NCBI GenBank assembly: GCA_002778195.1
Contig: PCDI01000002.1
Location: 248,001 to 312,000 of the forward strand
DNA length: 64,000 nt
Direction of reading: 5' to 3'
From: Raffaelea ambrosiae
Lineage: Eukaryota; Ascomycota; Sordariomycetes; Ophiostomatales; Ophiostomataceae
Position numbers and translations under genes: made by a program. Below, one piece after another: positions 35,049 through 46,401 of this stretch (position 1 is its first letter; every line of letters begins with the position of its first letter). A model generated the notes under the pieces. It worked only from the letters and a program-made list of their open reading frames with translations. It searched no databases and had not been told where the DNA came from.

Positions 35049-35777
35049 CTAATAGTTCCTCTTTACGTTGTCCAGGAACTCGCGTCCTGCCTTGGCTCCG
35101 TCGTGTGCCTGCTTGAACAGCTGCCGCTCCCACTCGTCCAGACCACGCAAGAACTCCTGGCCTGCCGCGCCGATGCCCAGGTTGCTGCTGTTGGCGTCTT
35201 CGCGGCGGTCACCCGCAGACTGGCCGCCTCCTGACGCGTTGCTGCCGCCGCCACCGGCACTACTGCTGCTTCCCGCACCGACCTTGCGCGCGTGCAGGCC
35301 CACATCGGCCGATCGCCCGACAAACGCGGTCCGCAGCGCGGCCGCCAGGTCACGTTCCTCAAAAAGGTCGAGTATGCGCGTGGCGAGGGCGTAAAAGTGG
35401 ACAGACTGGTCGCGGAGGGGCACGGCGCGGGGATCGGCCTTGAGAGCCTGAATGACATCCTGTCCCAAGGCCGGTGGTAGGTTGATGGTCAGAAAGGGTT
35501 TGGAGGAGTCGTCGGCGGCATTGCTGTTGGCAAGGGCTAGCATTTCAGCGAGCCAGAGCGGAAGGTTGAGGCGGGTACCGGCACGGAGGGTATGGGAGGG
35601 GGTCTGGTCGAGGTAGCCGAGGCCAGGGACGTCGATCTGGAACTCGCAAGGGATTTTCTAGGGGGGTGAGGGGGGCGGCTGTTAGAGGAAGGATGAATTG
35701 GCTGGTAGCCCGGCGGCAAGGCAGCAGGAACTCACTTCGGCATCGGTAAGGATGGCATCGACGTCGTAGTACGACAT
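35049..35777 (-). CDS. PSF3: DNA replication complex GINS subunit PSF3
   Basis: Minus-strand exons 35777-35736 and 35657-35049 (GTGAGT...TAG, phase 0) give 216 residues. The start MSYYDVDAILTDAEKIPCEF, and then DVPGLGYLD, LPLWLAEMLALANS and a typical PSF3 helical C-terminus (ATRILDLFEERDLAAALRTAF) define the family. GINS (Sld5-Psf1-Psf2-Psf3) joins Cdc45 and MCM to form the replicative helicase. A Ser/Gly/Asn-rich insertion of about 30 residues (GSSSSAGGGGSNASGGG) before the last helices is a low-complexity feature of filamentous fungi. The tiny first exon, 14 codons, is a conserved gene feature in this family. It is divergent from the SOD2 gene, with 730 bp of shared upstream DNA. Confidence 0.95.
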
Positions 35778-36507
35778 GTTTGAGGGTTGGCCAAACGGAC
35801 AGAGAGAGAATGCGTTTTATGAGACTGCGGAAATAATGAAGCTGAAGGGAAGCAGTGAGCCCTCTTTCCTATTGCATAGCGGACGTTAATTCGTCCGATT
35901 TTCGGGCGGGCGGCGGAAGAGAAGCTTGGGGAAATAGAAAAGAAAACAGTGGCAAGAAAGCCAACACCGGCGATATCAATGGATTGATGCACGCGACGCG
36001 ACCGGCCAGCCACAGGCGCACGTGTCAGCCACACACAAAAAACAGGAATGCCGTTTCGGCAATACCATATTACGGTATTGCCCATGCCAAAGGAATACGG
36101 ATTACATACGCGCCTTTTTTTTTTTTTTTTTCATGACGACACCAGCGCCCGCCCGCCAAGCAGCAATCAGGTAAACCCCGCGGCAGAGCTCGGTGATTGG
36201 CCCTCCCTGCTGGCAGGAGCTCGGGTCTCCGCCAGGAAATCCGCTCTGCATACCCGAACTCTGCTTTCTTGTGTTTGGAACGCCATTGCGAGAAAAAAAG
36301 TGTGTGTGGTGGCATTTGTCAGGACTAGGAACAGGGCACTTCCATACGCTGGTTACTGAACCGACATCACCGATCCCCAGTTGCTTATATAGCCGATTGC
36401 GTCCCACTTTCAGCCGCTTCTCCTCCTTCGAAGTCTCTTCCACGCTTCTTCTCTCGCTGTAGCTTCACCCCAGCTTCTATAACGCCGCCTCTTCTCCAAT
36501 TCTCACA
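35778..36507. promoter_or_regulatory. Bidirectional PSF3/SOD2 promoter region
   Basis: It holds a perfect 9-bp inverted repeat (36058-36082), a T-run (about 36115-36131), ATTGG (CCAAT on the other strand) at 36196-36200 and a TATATA at 36386-36391, 117 bp upstream of the SOD2 ATG. Confidence 0.6.
36058..36082. promoter_or_regulatory. 9-bp inverted repeat, 7-bp spacer
   Basis: GGCAATACC-N7-GGTATTGCC, a perfect dyad, 280 bp from the PSF3 start and 425 bp from the SOD2 start. Could be a dimeric factor site or a hairpin; identity unknown. Confidence 0.5.
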
Positions 36508-37466
36508 ATGTCTTCTCTTCTGCGCTCGTCCGCTGTCCGCTCGGCGCTCCGTGCCCGCCCGACCTCTACGGCCGCCGCCATGAGCACCACCTTTGTCCGC
36601 ACCAAGGCCACCCTGCCGGATCTTCCGTGTAAGTGGATAGTGTTGTAGTTACTCTCTCAAATTTCCCAATTTTTAAAGGGCTGCCGGCCTAATCGTCCCA
36701 GACGACTACAACGCCCTCGAGCCATACATCTCCACCAAGATCATGGAGCTCCACCACTCCAAGCACCACCAAACCTACGTCAACGGCCTCAACTCCGCGC
36801 TCGAGACCATCGCCGCCTCCGAGTCCAAGGGCGACTTCACCCAGGCCGCCAAGGTCGCGCCCCTCCTCAACTTCCACGGCGGCGGCCACGTCAACCACTC
36901 CCTCTTCTGGGAGAACCTCGCCCCGGCCAGCCGTGACGGCGGCGGTAGCCCGGACGGCAAGCTCAAGGTAGGCCTTTTGGTTTGGGTTCTCGCTACCCTC
37001 GTTCACTTCTTTTGGCCCCCGCTTCTTGCTCGATGTTTCTTTAACTCGCCCAATTCTTCCTTATCATACCCAATTCCTCCTGTCGTCCATGCCCATCCTC
37101 GCTTCGCTCGTCTTCCTTTCACTCACTTCGCTCGCTTCTTGAGCTGACACCTCCTCTTCCCAGGCTGCCATTGAAAAGGACTTCGGCTCCACCGACGCCC
37201 TCGTCAAGGACTTCAACGCTGCCCTCGCCAGCATCCAGGGCTCCGGCTGGGCCTGGCTCGCCAAGGACAAGGCCTCCGGTACCCTTGCCCTCGTCACCCG
37301 CGCCAACCAGGACCCTGTCTCGGGCAACCTCGTGCCCCTCCTCGGTGTTGATGCCTGGGAGCACGCCTACTACCTCCAGTACGAGAACCGCAAGGCCGAG
37401 TACTTCTCCGCTATCTGGAACGTCATCAACTGGAAGACCGTGGCCGCCCGTTTTGAGAAGGCATAA
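36508..37466 (+). CDS. SOD2: Mitochondrial Mn superoxide dismutase
   Basis: Exons 36508-36628, 36702-36967 and 37164-37466 give 229 residues. Residues 1 to about 33 are a mitochondrial presequence rich in Arg, Ser and Ala with no acidic residues. The mature part starts near KATLPDLPYDYNALEP. The four metal ligands are His58 (ELHHSKHH), His106 (GGGHVNHSLFW), Asp192 and His196 (DAWEHAYYLQY); GGGHVNH and the DAWEHAYY block mark the Mn rather than the Fe form. The enzyme converts superoxide to hydrogen peroxide in the matrix. Presequence, exon structure and length are all typical. Upstream: CCAAT motif and TATATA. Confidence 0.98.
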
Positions 37467-37887
37467 AGGGACGAATATCACGAAAGGAAAGAGAAGGAAG
37501 TTTTTTGGAACACACACAGATGAAGGAGCGGATTAGACAAGCCCGGTGCCAATGGCCGCAGTCATCTAGAATGTATATGACCGATAACGCTTGGCAAAGA
37601 GACAAATGGAGAAGAAAGCACATGCTTTACACGCTTGACGAACTGTTCTGAGCGTTCTTACTCTGTTGTATTCATCGTGAAATGTGTAGCATTCGTGAAG
37701 TTCCCCAACACAGACTGCATCCGGTCTACACAATATAGCTGGCAATTTGAGTGCAAACGAACAATGCTAGTAAACATAAAGAACAGAATCCAAACGCTGT
37801 AGTTCGTGATACCAAAAGAAACAAAAATCATGATCCCGGAAAGTCGGGAAAACATTCAATAGGCAACAGCAACCACCACCGCCATAC
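37467..37887. other. Intergenic, about 420 bp
   Basis: Between the SOD2 stop and the stop of the minus-strand secreted protein gene (convergent). A/T-rich; no gene seen. Confidence 0.5.
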
Positions 37888-39723
37888 CTACCGGTTCCTC
37901 CACCAGTACCCGTTATTCATACCCACTTCGTCCATCTGCTTGCAGCTCGGGTGGTAGTGGTCGTTATCATCGCCCCACGGGAACATGGCAACAAAGCACA
38001 CCTCATCCGGATCAGGACACAGCCCGCACTCCTTCCACGTCGTCCACTGGAGGGTATCTTTCAGGTCCACAAACAACTGCTGTACAGCGGCCACGTTCTC
38101 GTCCCTCGTCTCTTCGTCCTCATCGTCGACCTCCGCCAGCTTGTCCCGCACGTCAAACATCGCCGTGCAGATCGTCCGTGCGACCTTGTCCACAGCCACA
38201 AAGATGGATGCATCTTCGGCTCTCCATGATTCCCTCCGCGCCGTTGCCGGCATCAGGTACGCGGCCGCACACGCCTGGATCAGGTACTCTGTCGGTGGCA
38301 CATCAGGATAGTCCACGTACAGGTTCAGCACCGTGCTGACCATCTGGCCGGCCCGCGACAGATAGTCCTTCTTCTTCTTTCCTGTCGGCTCTGCGGCAAA
38401 CGACGCAATCCGTGCCGAGAACCGCGTCACAATCATGTCCACAATGCCTTGCCAATCAATCACGGCACTGCTCCCTTGCTCCAAGCTCACTCCGTGGCGT
38501 GCCGTGACCACCTGCCGCACGCGTTCCCGCAGTGCTCGCCGCTCGTCGCGTGTCGTGTTGAGCACGCGCGGCAGCTCCGAACGCAGCGGGTCCGGATTCG
38601 TCAAGTTCAGGTCATAGAAAAAGGCCGATACCATACTGGACCAGTCCACCGACAGCCGACCGGAGGGTAGACCATGGTACCGCTCGGCCACACCGCGCAT
38701 ATACTCATAGCGCGAGGCGAGGCGCAGGCCGCTGGTCTCGTTGGAAAAGGGGCTGGTGCTGATGCTGACGACATCCAGGCCAGCGCCCTCGCTGAAGTTG
38801 CAGTAGATGACCTCAAAGCCAGCCTCCATCCGGATGAACCCGTCGATCTGGCCATCCGCCCAGGCCCACTCCCTGGCTAAGTCGCACAGGCCGCCGGCAC
38901 GGTCGGTCTCGCCCAGCATGGGTCCGCCGACGTTGTCGTCGTCGGTGGGCCGGTCCAGCAAGACAAAGTCCTGCGAGTCCAGAGAGCCAAAGTCAGCCTT
39001 GCCGGCGCCCATGCCGTCGATGTACAGCAGATTCACCGGGCGCGCAGCCTTGTAGATGTGAAAGTAGCCACGCTGCGCTGGAAATTCTCGGGATGGTGGC
39101 CGTTTCCTCTTCTTATCGTCGTCGTCGTCTTCGGGTGACAGCGGTTGCTGACCAGCTTCGTCGGTTGTGAAAGACGGGCTGTAATGCTTGTTCGACTTTC
39201 CAGACCATCTCCACGCGTCGCGCTCCATACGCCAAGTGGCACTGTCCATAGGGGCGCTTCCAACAAATTCCGCCTCCATTTCGTTGCCATCATTATTTCT
39301 CTCATTGTCCCTGTCGTGGTTGCGAATGCCGCGGTGGTTACCTCCCTCCCACGAGGCCGCAAAGTGCTGTGCGTGCTCGGATTCAAAAGCCGTCCAGTCG
39401 TAGCCCTTTCCGCCGATGCCGACCGGGCGGTCCGTCTCGGGCCCGCCATGATACAATATCTGACCCTTGGGTAAGGTAGCCACGAAGAAGGACATGCCGT
39501 TGTGGTTCAGCGACGAACCCCACTGGCGCACGGCCGAGTGGACGGCATTGAAAATAGCGTAAGCATTTCGGCTCGCGGCGTCACTCGAGGGCAGGATAGT
39601 CGGCAGCTCGCGAGTGTCGTAAGGAGTCGATCGGTCATCAATGTCGCTGCCTGGATGCGCAAGGCCAAACGTGCTCAAACAGGCCAGCACGACGGCGATG
39701 GGTTTCAGTAGTGCGGGAGCCAT
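37888..39723 (-). CDS. Secreted conserved fungal protein of unknown function
   Basis: Single minus-strand exon of 611 residues. It starts MAPALLKPIAVVLACLSTFG, a signal peptide with likely cleavage after FGLAHP. Recognisable family blocks are AVRQWGSSLNHNGMSFF, GQILYHGG, VNLLYIDGMGAGKADFGSLDS, GQIDGFIRMEAGFEVIYC and WSSMVSAFFYDLNLTNPD, matching a large uncharacterised family of secreted proteins in filamentous ascomycetes. No hydrolase motif can be pointed to. Acidic EDDDDDKK and basic RNHDRDNERN insertions are low complexity. The C-terminus carries a Cys pair (CGLCPDPDEVC) and ends NGYWWRNR; a GTAGGT overlaps the stop codon, so a small extra exon is possible. Confidence 0.85.
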   Translation of the reverse strand: MAPALLKPIAVVLACLSTFGLAHPGSDIDDRSTPYDTRELPTILPSSDAASRNAYAIFNAVHSAVRQWGSSLNHNGMSFFVATLPKGQILYHGGPETDRPVGIGGKGYDWTAFESEHAQHFAASWEGGNHRGIRNHDRDNERNNDGNEMEAEFVGSAPMDSATWRMERDAWRWSGKSNKHYSPSFTTDEAGQQPLSPEDDDDDKKRKRPPSREFPAQRGYFHIYKAARPVNLLYIDGMGAGKADFGSLDSQDFVLLDRPTDDDNVGGPMLGETDRAGGLCDLAREWAWADGQIDGFIRMEAGFEVIYCNFSEGAGLDVVSISTSPFSNETSGLRLASRYEYMRGVAERYHGLPSGRLSVDWSSMVSAFFYDLNLTNPDPLRSELPRVLNTTRDERRALRERVRQVVTARHGVSLEQGSSAVIDWQGIVDMIVTRFSARIASFAAEPTGKKKKDYLSRAGQMVSTVLNLYVDYPDVPPTEYLIQACAAAYLMPATARRESWRAEDASIFVAVDKVARTICTAMFDVRDKLAEVDDEDEETRDENVAAVQQLFVDLKDTLQWTTWKECGLCPDPDEVCFVAMFPWGDDNDHYHPSCKQMDEVGMNNGYWWRNR

Positions 39724-41878
39724 CGTCGGCGATAAAGTGTCGTGAGATCAGCTCAGAAACGTCTGCCCGCGTGCACACCGCTTCCGGGACGGGGGTGTCG
39801 AACACAGAGATTGAAAGGAGATTGTGGGAAGGATAGCGAAGGAGGGCGCCGACGCAGTAGGCGAAAATGCGACAACGCGGTGTCACAAATGTCAGAACAG
39901 AGCGACCGCCCAGACTGCTAGTTTGCCCAAACAGGAAGGCTAAGTTGCGTCATGTCGCCGGCTGGCGGGGCTCCGATTGGTCAAGATAGAGCGCAGGCGG
40001 GATGCGTGCCCTCTCTCCTGATGGTGCCCACTGTTAACAGAGGCAAAGATTTGAATCTCGAGATGTATCACAGTTGTACTGCAGATGCAGGAAAAGATTG
40101 CTGGCACATTCTACTTTCGGTATTATTACTCCTGGCGTGGGGTTGGTTTGGGGTTGGGATGGGAAGGAGCCTTCTGAACGGCCACATGACTGCTTGGGTG
40201 GCGTGCCTTCCGTAGGGGGAAGCAATACCCAAACATTTGCAAAAGGCGGGCATTAGAGCAGTGCCAAAGTGGCACCCCAATTTTGTTGCTGGCTGGCCCC
40301 TCAAAAGGCCTTCACCGGTGGCCTCTCGGGATGGTTCCGCGGGGCCTCGTGTTGACGCCGTGTTATTGATAATTTGTATTACATGGCCTGACATACAGGG
40401 ATCCGCGAGCCCGAAGAACATTGATGGGCTTTGCAATCGCTCCGATATCTCAGGGCAACCAGAGTATCCAGATATCGGGTGACCCAGGCGAGCCGGCTCG
40501 AAGGATAGTCTGCTGGCCCCAAGACCAGTCAACTTTCTGAGATCAGAGATGTGACGTCCAGAGTCTGGGCTGGAGACCCTTTATCCATCCCGCCGGCGAC
40601 CCCACGAGGCCAGCAACGCGGGAGCTAGCTTCACCTAGGTGGGCACTAACACCGGTCCTTTGTTGGAGAATAGCGCGTCTTAGCTGTTGGAGATTTGGCC
40701 AGCAAAGAGAGCTTTGGTTTGAGAAGCTCTCGGGGAACCTCTGTGAGAAGCCTCCAGGACCGTCTGAATACCCCTCTTCGACTCCTCTTCTTGCCCGAAC
40801 TTTCCCAAAGTCGGGATGGGATCTGACCGCTCGGCTTCATTTCCCAACAGGCGGTGTCACCTGTCTGCTCAGAGCATTTCTGACATCCATCCCTGACCCA
40901 TGCGCCAATTTGTCGCCTCTGTTGACCGACTCTTCGAGATATCCTGGCCATCGTGTTCCTCGTAACGAATACCCCACGTCGCACTATTACTGAGGAGAAG
41001 ACGAGCTCCTGGGTGCACATCAGGCCATAGCCATTGCAGAGAGGCTGAGCACAAGCACGTGTTACACACAGCTCAGGAGGGGGGAGGGAACAGACGCACG
41101 GAAACCACCATCTAGCAATCTGTCCTTCCATTCACCCTGCAAATATCCTGCGAACATCCTGCATCCATCGAATGCACCCACGTTACCGGCTGGCAAGTGG
41201 TGTGCATAGTGGTGTGGACGGGAGTGGGCAAGCGTGGATGCATGTGGGGGCGTCCAGGACCAGCCATGGTGCCTGAGCCATCCACAGTCCGCGAACCAGG
41301 TACGTGCCTCGCTTTGGGCAGCCCAATATCAAGTATCGCCTGAGTGGTGTTGCGGCTCTGTCCATGTAATAGTACAGAGTAACTGTCATGTCCGCGGTAG
41401 TTCTGTCAAGGAAGGCGCCGCCTCAGTTGATGGCCCTTGGTTCTTTCCTCCTCTCTTGGGCTGTGGCTTGTCGCTTCCTCAACAGCATAAATAGCCCGTT
41501 CGCTCCTTCTCTTCTTGACCGTTTTCCCTCGCTGCTTCTCCTTGTCTTCATTGATTTTATTCGCATCTGCCCTTGAAACAGTTTTAGCTGTTTTTCTAGT
41601 CATTTCACACCTTCGCACTTTTCCTATCTTTCTTGCGCTCGGCAACTTTTCTACTTGTCGAAATACCTTGCAACGATAAAACTTTCAGCTTCCTCTATTG
41701 TACAACAGCTCCCGCCCCACTTCCCCACAAACAATACCCGTAGCTGTACCGAGACCATAGGACCACTTCGGCAACAGCTTTAGCTACAGTTCCCAAACCA
41801 ACTACACAGCACACCACCAACCAAGTTCTACAACTCGCCCATCGCCCATCCCACAACAATTTCCTCAATCTCATCACC
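39724..41878. other. Upstream region of the trehalose synthase gene, 2.2 kb
   Basis: Divergent from the secreted-protein gene. It has A/G-rich patches and a CATAAATAG TATA-like motif at about 41485. No gene supported; a 161-codon minus frame (40646-41131) has no family features. Confidence 0.5.
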
Positions 41879-44267
41879 ATGCCTCTCGAAGAGGGAAAAT
41901 TCTCCGCTAGCACTTCGGTGCACCGGAAGAGAAAGATGAGCACGCTGGTCGAGACAGAAGGTGCCTTTGGGCCAGCCTTGAATGTAAGGCACGGGAGTCT
42001 TTGAATTACGGAGTTGAAATCCCATTGCTTTTTTTCCCTTTTTTCCCCTTCTTTTTTTGCCCCTTGATCGTGATGTATTTTTTTCTTTTCTTTCGAAAGC
42101 GTCTTCGGAACGGTATACTGAGAAACAGACCCTCTTTGTCGGCATTTCTGCCGTCTTCTCGGACGACCACACGGCCGTGGTCGCCATCGCCGTCCACGAC
42201 AGCATTTACTGCATCGACTTCTCTGTCAAGAACATTGTGCTCGACGACGCCATGCGCATGGGCGATGATCTCATTGCCGACTATGTCATTGATTCCATTG
42301 AAAAGTACGAGCATGACAACTTTACTAAGTTCATCGGTGCCGGCCTGCCGACGACGCTCAAGTACATGAGCCCGACGCTCTGCTCGCGGCTGTGGCTCGA
42401 GCTCGACATCATCCCGATTGTGATCCGGCCCGACGAGGAGAACAAAGAGAAAAGCTTCTGGGATGTCAAGCGCGTCGACGAACAGGCCGACTCGCTGGCC
42501 CGCAAGTGCATCCTCAACTTTGGCCCATCGCTGGTGCCTCTTCTGCAGGTCGGCTGGCGCGGCGTGGTGCAGACGGATGCGGGCTTCCGTGCCCATCTGA
42601 CCACGGTCCAGAACCACAAGGACACCTGCAGCCCAACCACCTGGGACTCGATGATGGTATACGCCAAGCAGCTGCGCGACAACAAGGTCAAGGTGGCATT
42701 CTTCAGCAGCACGCCCCAGGGCGGTGGCGTGGCGCTGATGCGCCATGCTCTTGTGCGCTTTTCTCGTCTTTTGGGCGTCGACCTGACGTGGTATGGTAAG
42801 TGTTTTACGGTCTGCAGTGTACACATAATAAAGAGAACGTGGTGAAATTGAGAAGGGTGAGAAGCAGAAATAGAGAGCTAACAAGGCAGTTCCGAAACCG
42901 CGCCCTGGCGTGTTCCGCATCACCAAAAACATCCACAACATCCTCCAGGGTGTCAGCCACCCCGACCAGCGCATCACTCCGGAAGAGAAGGCTTCGATCA
43001 TCGACTGGATCACGGAGAATGCCAACCGCTACTGGTTCTCTGAGGGCGGACCTCTCCGCCCGGCCTCGGAAGGTGGAGCCGACGTTGTTATTGTAAGTTT
43101 CAAATCCCTGGCAGGCGCTCTCTGTTCGTATCTACTAACACTGTGCAGATTGACGACCCGCAGATGCCTGGTCTGATCCCTCTGATCAAGCGCCTGACCC
43201 CAGACCGGCCGGTTCTGTACCGTTCGCACATCCAGATCCGCAGTGACCTGGTGGCTAAGGCGGGATCACCACAGGAAGACATCTGGGACTTCTTGTGGAG
43301 CAACATTAAACACGCAGACATGTTCATCAGCCACCCCATTCCCCAGTTTGTGCCCTTGAATGTACCGAGGGAGAAGGTCGTGTATTTCCCGGCGACGACG
43401 GACTGGCTGGATGGTCTCAACAAGCATCTGAATGCTTGGGACACTGGTTACTATGGGCACATCTACAACTCGGCCTGCCAAGCTCAGCGCATGACGGAGC
43501 TCAACTGGCCCGCGCGCAAGTACATTGCGCAGGTTGCACGGTTTGACCCGGCCAAGGGCATTCCGACAGTGATTGACTCGTACGCTGAGCTCCGGCGCCA
43601 GATGGAAAAGGCCGGTGTCACGGACACGCCGCAGCTTGTGGTCTGTGGCAACAGTTCCGTGGACGATCCGGATGGATCGATGATCTATGACCAGACGATG
43701 AATCAAGTGGAGACACACTATCCGGACCTGGTCAAGGATATTAGCATCATGCGCTTGGACCCCAATGACCAGCTCCTGAACACGATCATTGCCAAAGCCC
43801 ATGTGGTGTTGCAGCTGTCGACGCGCGAGGGCTTTGAGATTAAGGTTTCGGAGGGTCTGCATGCGGGCGTGCCGGTGATTGCCACACTGGCGGGTGGCAT
43901 TCCTCTGCAGGTCAAGGATAAGGTCAACGGCTTCCTGGTGGAGCCGGGTGACTGGAAAGCCGTTGCCGGGCACCTCATGGAGCTGTTCACGAACGACGAG
44001 CTTCATATGAAGATGAGCCACGAGGCCAAGACAGGTGTGTCAGATGAAGTGGGAACAGTTGGCAATGCGCTGGGCTGGTACTATCTGGCTGCCAAGTGGA
44101 ACGAGGTGGGCGTGAAGAAGGAAGGCAAAGGCGGATTGGACGGCAGCGAGAAATGGGTCAACGACATGGCGCGTGAGGATTCCGGGTTTCCGTACACGGA
44201 GGGTGAGAACCGGCTTCCTCGTCGGTACACGGAGAAGAAGGAGCTGGTGACGAATGGGAGCTCCTAA
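41879..44267 (+). CDS. ccg-9: CCG-9-like trehalose synthase (GT4 glycosyltransferase)
   Basis: Four exons, 41879-41960, 42100-42795, 42890-43092 and 43149-44267, encode 699 residues. After a short, poorly conserved N-terminus, the GT-B fold appears: TLFVGISAVFSDDHTAVVAIAVHDSIYCIDF, IGAGLPTTLKYMSP, IPIVIRPD, FFSSTPQGGGVALMRHALVR, PGVFRITKNIHNILQG, VIIDDPQMPGLIPLIKR, AQVARFDPAKGIP, LVVCGNSSVDDPD, and the donor-binding REGFEIKVSEGLHAGVPVIA. It matches the trehalose synthase or phosphorylase CCG-9 (clock-controlled gene 9 of Neurospora). The first intron is uncertain: a GTGCCT donor (after 41960) and the acceptor behind a T/C-rich tract at 42099 keep the frame, but a GTAAGG donor (after 41983) with a downstream acceptor also works. 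Confidence 0.92.
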
Positions 44268-44597
44268 GGGTATTAGACTGTTTTGTGCGTTAGACTTGTG
44301 CTGTGGGACTGGATGTCGTATTGTTTCTTTGAATTTTCATCGCCACTTTTAGATAATTAAACAAACATGCAAAAAAAAAAAGACTCGGATAAAGAGAAGA
44401 GGGAAAAAAAACAAAAACAAAAAAAAACACCCCAGATAGGCTAGATTTTAGAGGCGCAAGTTAATGAAAATTTAGGGCGTTTTGGACACTGACTGGGATA
44501 GAAACATGCTCTCTATTTCGTTTATGCAAAGTAGGTAAGATAACAACATCAAAAGATTAGAACCCAGAAACGAGTCATGGAAACAACAGGATAGCAT
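44268..44597. other. Convergent 3' region, 330 bp
   Basis: A-rich (several A-runs around 44370-44430), likely poly(A) region between convergent genes. Confidence 0.5.
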
Positions 44598-46193
44598 CTA
44601 CAGCTTGGCCGGCCACACGGGCTTGATGGCGTAGGGATGCTTGGCTGGCGGCACGAGGTGGTCGACGTCGCCCGTGTGGACAAAGTCGGGGTGGGCGTCC
44701 CGCATCAGATTGGTCATACCGCACAGCCGCATGGCGGTGTCAATTTCGTCTTTGAGGACTGGGAAAGTTAGCTGATAGTCGTAAGACTGATTTTACGGGG
44801 CGGTCAGAGCAGACGAAGACCTGAGAGTCAAGGACCTACTCTTTGCACAGTGCTTCACGCCCTCGGCGCCGTAGCCGACGGAGCAAACAAACGGGCGGCC
44901 GATGCCGACGGCCGAGGCGCCCAGGCACACGGCCTTGACGACGTCTGACCCGCGCCGAAATCCGCCGTCGACAATGACCTCCATGCGACCAAAGATCTCG
45001 GGGCAGTGCTGGTGCAGCTCGAGCAAGGTCACAATCGCGGGCGGCGCCGTGTCCACCGCGCGGCCTCCGTGGTTGCTCAGCACGATGCCCTGGCAGCCGA
45101 GCTCGAGGGCCTTGCGGGCATCGTCAGCCCGTTGGATGCCCTTAACCACAATCGGCAGCGGAGGCCGGTTCTGCGACGCGGTCACGCCGTCGAGGACCGA
45201 CCGCAGCCAGCTCAGGTCCTTCCACGTGAAATTTGTGTCCACAAAGCTGCCCGTCCGCAGCGCAATCCCACCCGCCGGGGGCGCGTGCCCGCTGCGCGCC
45301 AGCGTCTCCTTGCGCGCCTTCAGACGGGCGCGCTCGTCGGCCTCGCGCTTGGAGACCACGGGCAGATCGACGGTGACAAACAGGGCGCCGACCTTGTGGC
45401 CTTGCGGGCCGCCGACGAGGTCGCGCAGCAGCCGGGCCGCGCGCGGACGGTCGGCGTCGACGTACAGCTGGAAGAAGGCGACGCCGTCGTCGGGGGTGTT
45501 GGCCAAAATCTCCTCGTAGGGGTAGGCGGCGACGGTGGAGATGACCTGGATGAGGCCGGACGAGAAGGCGCCGCGGGCGATGGCGAGCTCGCCGTCGGGG
45601 CCGCCGGTGCGGGTGGCGCCGGTGGGAGCCACGATGACGGGCATGCTGAGCTTGAAGCGGCCGCCAAAGAGGGTGGTGCTGCAGTCGACGTGGGTGACGT
45701 CGATGAGCACGCGCGGCCGCAGGTAGATCTTCTGCAGGGCCTCGGCGTTCTGGTCGCGGGTCAGGTTGTCGTTGGAGCCGGTGGAGATGTAGGCCCAGCC
45801 CTGGCTGGGGAGGGCGAGCTCGCCGGCCTTGAGGAAGTCGGACAGATTGACAATCTCGTCCAGGGGCGGCCGGGCGTCTTCGTTGCCGACCTCTTCGTCG
45901 GCGTCGGAGGCGGCGGCGTTGGCGCGCCACTGGGGCGTGAGCGAGGCCGGGTCGACGATGCCGATGTGTTTTTCTGGCGGGAGGTTGGCCTTGATGAGCG
46001 AGGGCCCGTGGACGCGGCCGTAGGGCCGGGAGGCGTCGCGGCCGGCATAGCGCTGCAGGATTTCGGTGCCGCCGGGGTGCCGGGGCGCGAACTCGGAGAG
46101 GTCGTAGACGGCGCCGTCGACGACGAGCCAGAGGTCGTCGGGGCTGGTGTGCTGGCCGATTTCCTGGACGGTGATTTTCTTTGGTTGAGCCAT
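44598..46193 (-). CDS. Cytochrome b5/FMN L-lactate (alpha-hydroxy acid) dehydrogenase, Cyb2-like
   Basis: Minus-strand exons 46193-44840 and 44758-44598 give 504 residues. Residues 5-80 are a cytochrome b5 domain (heme ligands His39 in RHPGGTEI and His62 in GRVHG). Then comes the FMN-binding hydroxy-acid oxidase TIM barrel: PVIVAPTGA, FFQLYV, FVTVDLPVVSKRE, PIVVKGI, QGIVLSNHGGRAVD and EVIVDGGFRRGSDVVKA with GASAVGIGRP. The His in SNHGGR is the catalytic base. This is the flavocytochrome b2 layout; the enzyme oxidises lactate or a related alpha-hydroxy acid, with cytochrome c as likely acceptor if mitochondrial. The first in-frame ATG gives no mitochondrial presequence, though upstream codons to 46361 (with no ATG) are rich in Arg and Gln. 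TATATA lies 137 bp upstream. Confidence 0.95.
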
Positions 46194-46329
46194 GGCGGGA
46201 ATGTTCACTGTGCTGCTGTATGATGCTATTGCCTTGGGGTTTTGCTGCTGCTGCTGCTGGGCTCTTCGGCAGGGCCGACACGTTCGGACCGGCCGTTTCC
46301 CGCTAATCCACGCCGGAAGTCTGTCTGGG

Positions 46330-46335
46330 TATATA
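46330..46335 (-). promoter_or_regulatory. TATA box of the Cyb2-like gene
   Basis: TATATA in CCCCTCTATATACCC on the minus strand, 137 bp upstream of the ATG at 46193. Confidence 0.5.
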
Positions 46336-46366
46336 GAGGGGCTAGAATGGCTCGAGGTCAAGAGGG

Positions 46367-46401
46367 TCAGAGGACCAGAGGATCAGAGGATCAGAGGATC
46401 A
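46367..46401. repeat. AGAGGATC tandem repeat
   Basis: About four units of AGAGGATC (first unit AGAGGACC) in head-to-tail order. Confidence 0.9.
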
